Source: Euryarchaeota archaeon UBA130 (lineage in GTDB: Archaea > Thermoplasmatota > Poseidoniia > Poseidoniales > Thalassarchaeaceae). Taken from it: a DNA stretch of 49,294 nucleotides. A program made the translations under genes and the position numbers. This document shows positions 41,698 to 49,294 of the stretch, piece by piece. The stretch is taken from the NCBI GenBank assembly GCA_002505775.1, contig DAVY01000013.1:1-49294 (forward strand). The letters are read 5' to 3'. Each line of letters opens with the position of its first letter. Within the stretch, counting starts at the first letter, position 1. Under the pieces are notes generated by a model. It was given only the letters and a program-made list of their open reading frames with translations, was not told the origin of the DNA and did not search any database.

Positions 41698-42417
41698 ATG
41701 GGCAATGGCGACATAATCGGGATATTGGACCTCACACTACTGGACAGGGGAGCGTCAGAAGAGGACCTTGTCCGACTCTGCGAAAGGGCAGTCGCCCATC
41801 GCGTTGCTGCTGTCTGCGTCTTTTCTGAGCACGTTAGATTTGTCAGGGGCCTCCTCCCAGAAGAGGTGAAAGTGGCCTCCGTGGTTGGTGGCTTCCCAGT
41901 AGGATGGCGAGATCCGACGAAGGTTTCCAAAGCGATATCGGAAGCGATAGATTTTGGGGCTGATGAGATAGACTGCGTACTTGAGCCAACACCTAATGGA
42001 GGGGATGCTTCAGGGGAGGATCTACAGATACTGTCAGCGATGAGAGATGCATGTGGCGAAAAAACCCTGAAGGTGATCATAGAGACTCCACTTATGGATG
42101 AGCACTCGATTAGGGCAATAAGCAGATTGGCCATGGCCTCTGGGGCCGATTTCGTAAAAACCTGCACAGGCAAGAGAGGGGACTGCACTGATGAGGATGC
42201 CAGAATACTCTCCATGGAGGCAAACAGGCACCTCGTTACAATGGGAGAGAGGAAGGGGGTGAAGATCTCGGGGGGGATAAGGAAAACAGAGGACGCCCGG
42301 AGAATGCTCTCTATAATGCAGAAGGAAGGCATATCCACGGGAAATCCGAATGAGTCCAGGATAGGTGCCTCATCATTGCTGGATGACCTAATTGATGGTG
42401 GGCTCGGCAGGAATTGA
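41698..42417 (+). CDS. deoC: Deoxyribose-phosphate aldolase DeoC
   Basis: This protein has about 239 residues from the ATG at 41698; upstream in-frame ATGs overlap serC. It splits deoxyribose-5-phosphate into glyceraldehyde-3-phosphate and acetaldehyde. The Schiff-base lysine lies in F-V-K-T-C-T-G-K, and the second Lys in G-V-K-I-S-G-G-I-R. The last seven codons, including the stop, lie in the tRNA-Val(CAC) gene on the other strand, so that tRNA's T arm supplies the stop codon. Confidence 0.94.
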   Translation: MGNGDIIGILDLTLLDRGASEEDLVRLCERAVAHRVAAVCVFSEHVRFVRGLLPEEVKVASVVGGFPVGWRDPTKVSKAISEAIDFGADEIDCVLEPTPNGGDASGEDLQILSAMRDACGEKTLKVIIETPLMDEHSIRAISRLAMASGADFVKTCTGKRGDCTDEDARILSMEANRHLVTMGERKGVKISGGIRKTEDARRMLSIMQKEGISTGNPNESRIGASSLLDDLIDGGLGRN

Positions 42418-42471
42418 ACCTGCGATCTTCGCCATGTGAAGGCGACGTCATAACCCCTAGACCACGAGCCC
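42399..42471 (-). tRNA. tRNA-Val(CAC)
   Basis: On the minus strand, acceptor GGGCTCG pairs with CGAGCCC. The anticodon loop is TTCACAT (CAC), the T stem is GCAGG/CCTGC, and the discriminator is A. CCA is encoded at 42396-42398. It overlaps the 3' end of deoC by 19 bases. It matches tRNA-Val(TAC) at 18476 apart from acceptor and anticodon-stem changes. Confidence 0.96.
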
Positions 42472-42545
42472 CGTGTCTCGTGAAAGAGCTGTGCGGATAA
42501 GGATGGTGAGACCTAGACTATTCCTTTCAGCATGATAGAGATCCG

Positions 42546-44102
42546 ATGAAAACAGAAATTTTGCACTCGGTAGAAGAGAAAACATTCACCCACTGTAATG
42601 AAAAAGAGCGCGACACTTCACAGTGCATGAGTGAGCCAGAAGGAGCCTCGCTGACTCAGAGGCTTGATTTCAGTATCCTCAGGGAGGGCGACACATGGAG
42701 GGCTTTCGGCGTAGCTGTCGTACTGTTCTGCATCATCGGATATTCCTCACTGTCCCTTTTCGGAATGACCTCCTCGATATACGGGGTCTCTGGAGACGTC
42801 AATGAGGTGTACGATTTCGAGGCCCAATCACTGAACAGAACCGGCATTGACAGCATGATCGCCGATGAGAACGGCACAGTTCAGTTGAGTTCCCTCAGGG
42901 GGAGTGTGGTCATCCTAGACTTCATGGCGGTGGATTGCGCGAACTGTCACTATGTGCAAGAGCACATTGAGAACAATATCGCTGAGTGGCGGGAGCTCGA
43001 GGGAGAGTATCCCGTGGTAGTGGTCTCAGTGGCGGCCTGGTACAGATTTGGTGAAACATTCGCACAGATCAATTCGACCTTCGGGGATTATGATTCTGAG
43101 AAATTCATGAATTGGACTGTGGTGAATGGCGGGACCGATTCAATAATCCTGGAAGATGGATCGAGGGGCGACATGGTCGAATACTACTCTGCTCAGCTTA
43201 TCCCATTAGTATTGGTGATCGACCATGAAGGATATGTGGTAGCGAAGGACAACACCGGGACACCTCTGGATAGGTGGAAGGCTTTTGACAACGCGGTTCT
43301 GAAGGCCAACGAGGGCGATGCGGAGGACCTGAGGATCGGCATCGCGAAATCTGACAGGTCAGTCACAGGCGTATTCATCATCGGACTTTTCCTCGGAGTA
43401 TTGGTTTACTTCTCCCCTTGCGCCTTCCCGGTCCTGCCTTCGTACATCACCTACTACCTCAGCCTGGGGATGAGGGAGGAGGAGTTGCATGCAGAGGGAA
43501 AGATAAGCGGGAGGATACCGGGTTCATTCGAGATCGGGAGCTTTGCAGCTCTCGGGCAACTGACATTTTTCGTGTCCGTTGGGATAGTCATCTTCGGGTT
43601 GAGCGAGGTCGTCAACCTATCAGGGACCTTCCACACCATAGCTGTTGGAATTGCATGCCTGCTCGTGGTACTGGGAAGCCTGATGCTTCTTGGTTGGACC
43701 AGTGAGATGATGTCTTTCGTGCAGAGGTGGTTGGACAGGTACCAAACGGTGGAGTCCGATGAGGTTTTCACGCCACGTAGAAACATGTTCCTGTGGGGAA
43801 TAGGATACTCGGCAGCGTCTGTGGATTGTACGGCCGCCGCGGTTTTCCCGTTCGTGGCATGGTTGGCGGTCGTTGGAGAGGGGGCCTTCGTGGCTGGCCT
43901 CGGCGGATTGATCCTCTCTGTGACCTTGCTTATGGTGATGGTAACGGTACTTGTCGGGATGGGGCGGCAGGCGATGATCAGCTTCCTCAGGAGATCCACC
44001 GGGGTAGTCAAGGCGACTGGCTCATGGATGATGATCTTCGCTGGTTTTGGGCTCTTGGTCTACCTGACGCAGACCGAGGCAGTTTCCGGAATAATCGGAT
44101 GA
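42546..44102 (+). CDS. Thioredoxin-like domain fused to CcdA/DsbD-type transmembrane electron carrier
   Basis: In this 518-residue protein, a first transmembrane helix (about 52-72) is followed by an exported thioredoxin-like domain with C-A-N-C (Cys131, Cys134). Six or more helices of the CcdA/DsbD-beta domain follow from about 275, with the paired Cys in F-S-P-C-A-F-P and S-V-D-C-T-A. It should move reducing power from the cytoplasm to exported thiols, for example for disulfide repair, cytochrome c or Sco/Cu sites. Its domain order (thioredoxin before CcdA) is the reverse of DsbD's gamma end. Met28 (42627) is an alternative start. Confidence 0.88.
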   Translation: MKTEILHSVEEKTFTHCNEKERDTSQCMSEPEGASLTQRLDFSILREGDTWRAFGVAVVLFCIIGYSSLSLFGMTSSIYGVSGDVNEVYDFEAQSLNRTGIDSMIADENGTVQLSSLRGSVVILDFMAVDCANCHYVQEHIENNIAEWRELEGEYPVVVVSVAAWYRFGETFAQINSTFGDYDSEKFMNWTVVNGGTDSIILEDGSRGDMVEYYSAQLIPLVLVIDHEGYVVAKDNTGTPLDRWKAFDNAVLKANEGDAEDLRIGIAKSDRSVTGVFIIGLFLGVLVYFSPCAFPVLPSYITYYLSLGMREEELHAEGKISGRIPGSFEIGSFAALGQLTFFVSVGIVIFGLSEVVNLSGTFHTIAVGIACLLVVLGSLMLLGWTSEMMSFVQRWLDRYQTVESDEVFTPRRNMFLWGIGYSAASVDCTAAAVFPFVAWLAVVGEGAFVAGLGGLILSVTLLMVMVTVLVGMGRQAMISFLRRSTGVVKATGSWMMIFAGFGLLVYLTQTEAVSGIIG

Positions 44103-44157
44103 CCTAGCTGGTCTGAGCCACGCGAAATGATTTCAATGAGCGCCCCTCAGGACTATC

Positions 44158-44556
44158 GTGGAAGTCGAGCTGGTGCCCATCTCCTGGCTAAAGCCCCATG
44201 AGGAGGTCAAGCCCGGCAACGTGGACTCCTTGCACGACATAACACTCCGTTGGAACGCATACACCAAGCCCCTGCTGGTGGATGGGCGAACCGGAACGAT
44301 CCTCGATGGCCATCACAGGTACCGCGTGGGACTCAGGCTCGGCTTGCTCCGCCTTCCGGTCATCAAGGTCGACTACCTGGATGACGAAGGAGTCGAGCTG
44401 GACATCTGGCCAGGGAGCGACTTGGAGGCACTGACGAAGCAGGAGGTGGTAGAAATGGCCCTATCGGGGAAATTGTATCCACCCAAGACAAGCAGGCATC
44501 GATACAGCGATTACCTCCCTGCTATCGCTGTCCCCCTCGATAGCATGAGATCCTAA
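44158..44556 (+). CDS. ParB/SbnI-fold protein, short SerK-like (free serine kinase family)
   Basis: This 132-residue protein starts at GTG. It has the ParB-like core with K-P-H-E (Glu15), L-D-G-H-H-R (50-54) and a C-terminal G-K-L-Y-P-P-K-T-S-R-H (about 104-114). As I remember the Thermococcus ADP-dependent serine kinase SerK, it has the same three blocks, with its catalytic Glu30 in P-H-E, but is about 240 residues; this one lacks the middle part. It may phosphorylate free serine or bind a related ligand. Serine genes elsewhere in the window fit but do not prove this. Confidence 0.72.
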   Translation: MEVELVPISWLKPHEEVKPGNVDSLHDITLRWNAYTKPLLVDGRTGTILDGHHRYRVGLRLGLLRLPVIKVDYLDDEGVELDIWPGSDLEALTKQEVVEMALSGKLYPPKTSRHRYSDYLPAIAVPLDSMRS

Positions 44557-44577
44557 CAGTATTGTGGGTTTAGCCCG

Positions 44578-44604
44578 ACCCGGAGGTTTTCCCCCGGGCC
44601 GGGT
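44578..44604. terminator. Possible shared hairpin terminator
   Basis: ACCCGG and CCGGGT form an inverted repeat around a T/C-rich loop, in the 74-bp gap between the convergent SerK-like and pstS genes. The downstream T-run is weak, so a terminator role is only suggested by position. Confidence 0.35.
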
Positions 44605-44630
44605 TTCGTTAGTCACATCATTTGGGATTC

Positions 44631-45755
44631 TCAACCAATTCGAGCAACCATCTCGTCGATCATTGCTTGAGGGAGTGCGACATAGCCCACGTCCATGACA
44701 TGGTCCATACCAGCATCGGAATATCCGTACTCTAAGAATCCACGAACTAGATCCCACTCATCGTTGTTCACATTCATGTAGATGAATCGCGACAAAGGTG
44801 CATAACTTCCATCGGCAACTGTACTTGCTTCTGGAGTAACCGCTCCGCCAGCATCCTGGACACCATGGGTATCGTTGTTTGCGATAGCAGAAACACTCAG
44901 AGTGTTTGCATTCTCTTCGTAGTATGCGTATCCGAAGTATCCGATTGCATATTCGTCACCTGTGATTCCGTTTACGATCTGGTTATCGTCTGCGGAGTTC
45001 TGGTATCCACGAGCACTGTCGAATCCTTCAGCTTCGTATCCTTCCTTTCCTGCGAAGCAGTTCTTACAGAATACTTGCTCTCCAAAGTACTCGTATGTAC
45101 CGGAGTCGGAGTCTGCACCCCAGAGTTTGATTTCTGTGTCTGCACATGCTCCGGAGGCGCTTAGGTCGCCCCACTCTCTGGCTCCATCGTTGTCATTATT
45201 TGGTGTTATGGAAGTCATGTTGAGTCCATCATCAGTGAGTTCAGACTCAGTCCAATCAGTGAAGATCCAACGCAGTTGCCCCATGGACAATCCGCCCATT
45301 TCAGTGATGCATTGGTCTGCTGTGCCACCTTTCTTGACAACGACGGATAGACCGTCGATTGCGACAACGAGTTGTGTGACAGTGATGTCCGAGTCGAGGC
45401 AGTTGAATGTATATCCGTCTTCTCCAGCTTCAGCTTCAGATGTCTTCCAATCCCTACTCATGTCACCGATGTGTACTGAATCTGAGTCTGTGCTGCACAC
45501 CTTGGATGCCCCAGCACCAGATCCACCGCCAGCCACAGTGACTGTGTAATCCGAGTTCGCATCGCTGTAGGCTTGACCCCAGGCGCTTGCGACAGGGAAT
45601 ACAGTACTGCTTCCTGCAATATTAATCGTCTTTTGTTCGGTCGTGTCGGTCGCGTCGTTCGTGTCCGTATCCCCCCCGCCTAAACAACCAGCCATACTAG
45701 CTATCATCAGAGTGAGGACAATTGTCCATGCTATTCCATTTTTCTTCATCATCAT
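44631..45755 (-). CDS. pstS: Phosphate ABC transporter substrate-binding lipoprotein PstS
   Basis: This 374-residue protein has a lipoprotein signal (S-M-A-G-C, Cys24), a Thr/Asp-rich spacer, and then the PstS fold. The phosphate-binding loops I-A-G-S-S-T-V-F-P, G-G-G-S-G-A-G and D-S-G-T-Y-E-Y-F are visible. Several Cys suggest disulfides in the exported domain. It is transcribed away from phoU-pstC-pstA across an AT-rich 143-bp region, so the two units are probably co-regulated by phosphate. Confidence 0.95.
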   Translation of the reverse strand: MMMKKNGIAWTIVLTLMIASMAGCLGGGDTDTNDATDTTEQKTINIAGSSTVFPVASAWGQAYSDANSDYTVTVAGGGSGAGASKVCSTDSDSVHIGDMSRDWKTSEAEAGEDGYTFNCLDSDITVTQLVVAIDGLSVVVKKGGTADQCITEMGGLSMGQLRWIFTDWTESELTDDGLNMTSITPNNDNDGAREWGDLSASGACADTEIKLWGADSDSGTYEYFGEQVFCKNCFAGKEGYEAEGFDSARGYQNSADDNQIVNGITGDEYAIGYFGYAYYEENANTLSVSAIANNDTHGVQDAGGAVTPEASTVADGSYAPLSRFIYMNVNNDEWDLVRGFLEYGYSDAGMDHVMDVGYVALPQAMIDEMVARIG

Positions 45756-45823
45756 GTTCGGTTCCCCGTTGTTCCTCCCTGAACAGTTTGGAGAATAGCC
45801 ATTATCAGTAGATTATATTGTTT

Positions 45824-45833
45824 AATATATATT
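45824..45833. promoter_or_regulatory. AT palindrome in the divergent pst control region
   Basis: AATATATATT is a perfect 10-bp palindrome in the pstS-phoU gap. It could be the TATA box for pstS on the minus strand or an operator. The whole gap 45756-45898 is strongly AT-rich compared with its surroundings. Confidence 0.4.
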
Positions 45834-45857
45834 TTTACATAGTCTATAGAGAGAAAC

Positions 45858-45866
45858 GTATATATT
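45858..45866 (+). promoter_or_regulatory. Probable TATA box of phoU
   Basis: GTATATATT is centred about 37 bases before the TTG start at 45899. The predicted transcript would have a leader of about 10 bases, which contains AGGGGAG (45888-45894), a Shine-Dalgarno-like run close to the start codon. Confidence 0.5.
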
Positions 45867-45898
45867 CCGTTAATACAGCGAAAACTTAGGGGAGAGCT

Positions 45899-46921
45899 TT
45901 GGAGCAACGAGGGGCTTTCCGCAAATTACAGTTAACCGGTGGCTCCACCATTATTGTGTCATTGCCAAAAGAATGGGTTGATTCCAACAATCTGGACAAG
46001 GGAGACCTTGTCAATATTGAAGAATTGGCTTCTGGAGACTTGCGTCTGTCTGCATTGCAAGAGAACTCGACAAAACGGGAAATTGAGCTTGATTGTTGCG
46101 CCATCGGAGATGGTTTAATCGATCTCATGATTGGCAGTTACATCGCAGGAGCAGACGTGATCAAACTCACATGTTCGTCCCCAATACCCAGGAAAACTCG
46201 AGCTGAGGTTCGAGCTTTTTTGAGAGACACACGAGGAATGGAAATTGAAGTCGATAACGAAAAAGAGATTCGTATTGTGTCGATTCTTAACCCATCTGAA
46301 TTGCGACTCCAGGTGTCAATCAATCGAATGTACATTCTTATTTCGAGCCTCGTCAATGATGCTTTTGACGTTCTCTCGGGAGAATCCGTGGAGTTGCTTT
46401 CAGACATCGAAGACAGAGAGCGCCAGATTGACGCTCGGCGCCTTTTGCTTGAACGTCAAGTTGCTGCATCTTTGCAACAACCTTCCGTTGAGCGAAAACT
46501 TGGCATCGACAGGTTCTCGGCCATGGAACACGCCAACATTGCTCGAGTTTTGGAGCGAATGGGAGATCACGCGACGCGTCTAGCGCATTTGGTCAATGAA
46601 CACTCGGATGTTGTCAAAATCGAAACCAATGACATGCCCTTGTCCGCCATACCTGTGTGGTCAAATCACCTCAAAACAATCGTTCACAATATGTACACGC
46701 GCGACGTTGAAATTATTCATTCAGCCAAAATCGCCCTGGCTCAACTTGGCAATGATGTAGAGGAAGCAGAAAGCGAATTGTGGACGGGCCGGGCTTCAGC
46801 CGACCGCCTCCTGAGCGAATTTAGAATTTCTGAATCTGTGAGAAGGCTGTGCGCTTATAGCGTTAATTTCGCAGAAATTTTCCTTAACATGCTCATGTAT
46901 CAACGGCTTGAACGGATTTAA
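45899..46921 (+). CDS. phoU: PhoU-type phosphate regulator with N-terminal AbrB/SpoVT-like DNA-binding domain
   Basis: This 340-residue protein starts at TTG. Residues 1-50 (F-R-K-L-Q-L-T-G-G-S-T-I-I-V-S-L-P-K-E-W) are an AbrB-like swapped-hairpin domain, as in archaeal PhoU regulators. The rest is PhoU helices with E-R-x2-D-x-H-A-type metal positions (E-R-M-G-D-H-A-T-R). It probably represses or tunes the pst genes on either side. By hand count 23 of 30 Arg codons are CGN, against a clear AGR majority in gcdH and most genes of the window. Confidence 0.9.
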   Translation: MEQRGAFRKLQLTGGSTIIVSLPKEWVDSNNLDKGDLVNIEELASGDLRLSALQENSTKREIELDCCAIGDGLIDLMIGSYIAGADVIKLTCSSPIPRKTRAEVRAFLRDTRGMEIEVDNEKEIRIVSILNPSELRLQVSINRMYILISSLVNDAFDVLSGESVELLSDIEDRERQIDARRLLLERQVAASLQQPSVERKLGIDRFSAMEHANIARVLERMGDHATRLAHLVNEHSDVVKIETNDMPLSAIPVWSNHLKTIVHNMYTRDVEIIHSAKIALAQLGNDVEEAESELWTGRASADRLLSEFRISESVRRLCAYSVNFAEIFLNMLMYQRLERI

Positions 46922-46932
46922 TTGGTGATTAT

Positions 46933-48273
46933 ATGTCCTTTTTTCAGAACATATCAAAGGATAAGGCTGGCACGATTTTGTTTTTGACGAGTCTATCCGT
47001 CATTCTCATCACGCTAGGCATTATCCAAACGTTGCTGTTTGAAACCATTACCTTCTTCTCAGATATTGCGGAACACAGAGGGTGGTTTTCTCTTGAATGG
47101 GATTTCGGAGGTATTCTTTCTGCATCGGGATTTGCATGTTTGCTTCTTGTTGTTGCATTGCTTCTCGATTACGAGAGCAAAAAGGAAGAAAATCGTCTTT
47201 CCACCATCCCTCCAGAAGTTTGGAATCCTCACCATGGAATTGTGAAGGTCGTTTTCATAATTGTCATTTTGCAATTGTTGTTTAACGATAGTTTTCTGTT
47301 AGGCCTTTCGATCTTGTTTTTCACCATGGTCTGGAGGGCCGCTGGTAAACTTCAGATGAAGAGAATCTTTGGGGGCAATATTGAGATTTCCAATACGTGG
47401 AGAAACATTCTTTCTCTGTTTATCTTTATCACGCTCTTCGACGCCATAACAATGAATTATTCTGGGGCATTGGGTGAATTCTTTTTACAAACCCAATGGA
47501 CACCTACTGGTGCTTGTGAAGATCGACGTTCTCTTTGTGACACGATGTCTTTCGGTGTCAATAGTCTTCTCTTGACGACGCTTCAAGTAGCATTTGGAGC
47601 GTTAATAATCGCGGCTCCTTTGGGAGTTGGGTGCGCCATCTATCTCTCTGAATATGCACCTCCAAGATTGGTTGCAGTTGTGAAGCCGACGCTTGAAATT
47701 CTCGCTGGAATACCTTCTGTCGTTTACGGGTTTTTTGCATTCATCTACATTGGACCGATTGTGGTGGAGTTTGGCGAGTATGCATTTGCAAACGGGTGGA
47801 TTGATGATTCGCCAAATGTCCTCAATCCTATCAATGGGGCAATTGTGGTCGGCGTGATGATTCTCCCACTGATCGCTTCAATGTCAGAAGACGCTTTGCG
47901 CGCTGTACCAAATGAACTGCGCGAGGGATCCCTTGCGTTAGGGGCAACTAAAATTGAGACGACCATGAAAGTCATGATTCAGGCATCATTATCAGGAATT
48001 GTTGCAAGCATCATCCTTGCTCTTTCGAGGGCTGTTGGCGAAACAATGGCGGTTACGCTTGCAGTAGGAACCGTTGCAGTTTTCACCTCCAACATGTTCT
48101 TGCCAGCTCAAACGATGACTGCGTACATTGCGCAACGTGTCGGGGGTGACCTTCCATTCGGAGAAATTGGATATCTCACAATCTTCGCTGTAGGATTGTA
48201 TCTCTTTGTCATCACCTTGTGTTTGAATTTACTTGGCAACAAAATTTTATCAACATACAGGGAGGCTTACTGA
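46933..48273 (+). CDS. pstC: Phosphate ABC transporter permease PstC
   Basis: This 446-residue protein is longer than the usual 300 or so. The first 170 residues hold four extra hydrophobic segments. The MetI-type permease domain runs from about 205 to the end (V-N-S-L-L-L-T-T-L, E-I-L-A-G-I-P-S-V-V-Y-G, and the ABC-contact loop R-E-G-S-L-A-L-G-A-T). It ends with the TGATG overlap into pstA. Base and codon use match phoU. Confidence 0.92.
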   Translation: MSFFQNISKDKAGTILFLTSLSVILITLGIIQTLLFETITFFSDIAEHRGWFSLEWDFGGILSASGFACLLLVVALLLDYESKKEENRLSTIPPEVWNPHHGIVKVVFIIVILQLLFNDSFLLGLSILFFTMVWRAAGKLQMKRIFGGNIEISNTWRNILSLFIFITLFDAITMNYSGALGEFFLQTQWTPTGACEDRRSLCDTMSFGVNSLLLTTLQVAFGALIIAAPLGVGCAIYLSEYAPPRLVAVVKPTLEILAGIPSVVYGFFAFIYIGPIVVEFGEYAFANGWIDDSPNVLNPINGAIVVGVMILPLIASMSEDALRAVPNELREGSLALGATKIETTMKVMIQASLSGIVASIILALSRAVGETMAVTLAVGTVAVFTSNMFLPAQTMTAYIAQRVGGDLPFGEIGYLTIFAVGLYLFVITLCLNLLGNKILSTYREAY

Positions 48274-49294
48274 TGAAAGACATCGATAAACTCCAGCAAC
48301 GAAATCGTAAGTTGAGAGACCTTACGGAACGTGCAGGTTCAACAGGTTTGGCGATTACGGGATTGATCGGTTTACTCTTTCTTAGCGTCTTGGTGTGGCA
48401 AATTGCAGAGCCCACGTTCATTAAAGGAGAACAAGGAGAGATCACTCCTGCAAGTGAGTGGATACCAGAATCCGAGTACAGGTTCAAATGGGACTTCCCA
48501 ACAGTTGATGAAAATGGCGAACCATTCGCCGACCCCGTCGTCATTCGCTTTGAATGGAATGATGAAAACGGCTCCCATTCTCATGATGTCGAAATCAATG
48601 TCATCGATACCCGACAAGTCAAAACAGACATCTACATTGACTCAACTGGGATTGACCAAACTGAAATTGACGTAGGGCGTAAGACAAATTTCAACGCATA
48701 TTCGAGCCTCGGAGTTCCGGTTTCAGTGGAGCAAATTTCAGGCCCAGTTCCAAACGCTGATGAAACGGGGTATCCCGCAGTCAATACATTCGTCATCACT
48801 GGCGATGTCCATATATTACTGGATGGTGAAAACGAAGAAGTGTTCCAGCCGATGGAGTTGCTTGGTTGGATTACACTGTTGATTTTTATCCTCGTTCTAA
48901 CATGGCCCAATGTAGCCGTTTTGAACATTATTCAGAAACTGAAGGGCCGTCGGACTTTGATCAAATTAGCATCGTACGTACTGGCTGGAACAACCTTTGC
49001 AGTTAGCAATGGAATGTTTGTAGCTGCAGCATTGGGGAGCATATGTTGGATTGTATCGGGAGTTATTCTCTACAAAATTGCTGAGGGAATTGAACGATTG
49101 GAAAGTTTGGGTCGGGATTTAAGCGAAACATCGCGACTAAAGCATTCGATTTCGGCGAGAGATGGTTTGTTGATGTGGTCGAGAATGTTGTTGTTTACAT
49201 CGACATTATTCATCCCTCTTCTCATCGACATTCCGTTCTTAACGGAACGTTATCAAGATATTTTTATCCCATACGCATCTGGGATTCGAGCTGC
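48273..49294 (+). CDS. pstA: Phosphate ABC transporter permease PstA (5' part, cut by the window end)
   Basis: The frame opens at the ATG overlapping the pstC stop and stays open for 340 codons to the window edge. A transmembrane helix (about 24-45) is followed by an exported beta-rich domain of about 140 residues, then hydrophobic segments near 190-210 and 225-260 and again near the end. The MetI core has not been reached by the edge, so the assignment rests on operon order after pstC and on membrane topology. The large exported N-terminal domain is unusual for PstA. Confidence 0.7.
   Translation, partial: MKDIDKLQQRNRKLRDLTERAGSTGLAITGLIGLLFLSVLVWQIAEPTFIKGEQGEITPASEWIPESEYRFKWDFPTVDENGEPFADPVVIRFEWNDENGSHSHDVEINVIDTRQVKTDIYIDSTGIDQTEIDVGRKTNFNAYSSLGVPVSVEQISGPVPNADETGYPAVNTFVITGDVHILLDGENEEVFQPMELLGWITLLIFILVLTWPNVAVLNIIQKLKGRRTLIKLASYVLAGTTFAVSNGMFVAAALGSICWIVSGVILYKIAEGIERLESLGRDLSETSRLKHSISARDGLLMWSRMLLFTSTLFIPLLIDIPFLTERYQDIFIPYASGIRA

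Noticed and set aside
44962..45549. Long plus-strand open frame of 195 codons opposite pstS
   Set aside because: pstS on the other strand has a clear lipobox and phosphate-binding loops; the opposite frame is a shadow with no recognisable motif.

Overview
The window is archaeal chromosomal DNA. Diagnostic genes are the DNA polymerase D small subunit (DP1), Nob1, Nop10, aIF2-alpha, ribosomal proteins L37e, L44e and S27e, and archaeal-type PheRS and TyrRS. Arginine codons are mostly AGG/AGA, promoters look like TATA boxes placed for leaderless or short-leader mRNAs, and many genes look bacterial in kind (ETF, acyl-CoA dehydrogenases, a long HMG-CoA synthase, a class II CCA-adding enzyme, SerC). 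Together with the exported proteins rich in Asp/Gly and the GCTD-type motif, this fits a marine Thermoplasmatota archaeon of the Marine Group II/III (Poseidoniales-like) type. That placement is inference. I see no rRNA gene, CRISPR array, insertion sequence or prophage.

Region by region: (a) 1-7739, tRNA-Ala and an exported-protein cluster. It holds two LVIVD-type beta-propeller proteins, two related membrane-anchored proteins whose predicted mature N-terminus is histidine, and two Sco-type copper chaperones with extra domains inserted between their copper ligands. A further surface protein follows. This is the least ordinary part of the window and looks like an undescribed extracytoplasmic copper system. 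(b) 7744-18548, housekeeping: pheS, folD, a SufT/SufE/SufS sulfur-transfer set, nob1, tatA, a MoaD-like protein, a HAD phosphatase, DP1, CinA and three tRNAs. (c) 18611-29202, a PCMT-like methyltransferase, the class II CCA enzyme, a GcvH-like protein lacking the lipoyl lysine, two acyl-CoA dehydrogenases, HMG-CoA synthase, tyrS and etfBA. These support acyl-CoA and glutaryl-CoA oxidation feeding electrons to ETF, and mevalonate lipid synthesis. (d) 29199-36760, a propeller-PKD protein, purF, L37e, and the archaeal translation cluster L44e-S27e-aIF2alpha-nop10-PAC2, ending with pepE and a small ubiquitin-like protein. (e) 36815-44556, tRNA-Ser, a Cas4/AddB-like Fe-S nuclease with OB-like tail, a radical SAM protein, pdxT, serC, deoC, tRNA-Val, a thioredoxin-CcdA fusion and a short SerK-like protein. 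(f) 44631-49294, a divergent phosphate system: pstS on the minus strand, phoU-pstC-pstA (cut by the window end) on the plus strand. The phoU-pst segment uses CGN arginine codons, unlike the rest of the window, which suggests separate ancestry.

All six tRNAs encode CCA in the DNA and have no intron. Genes are tightly packed, with many 1-20 bp overlaps and convergent pairs; no gene-free stretch reaches 300 bp.
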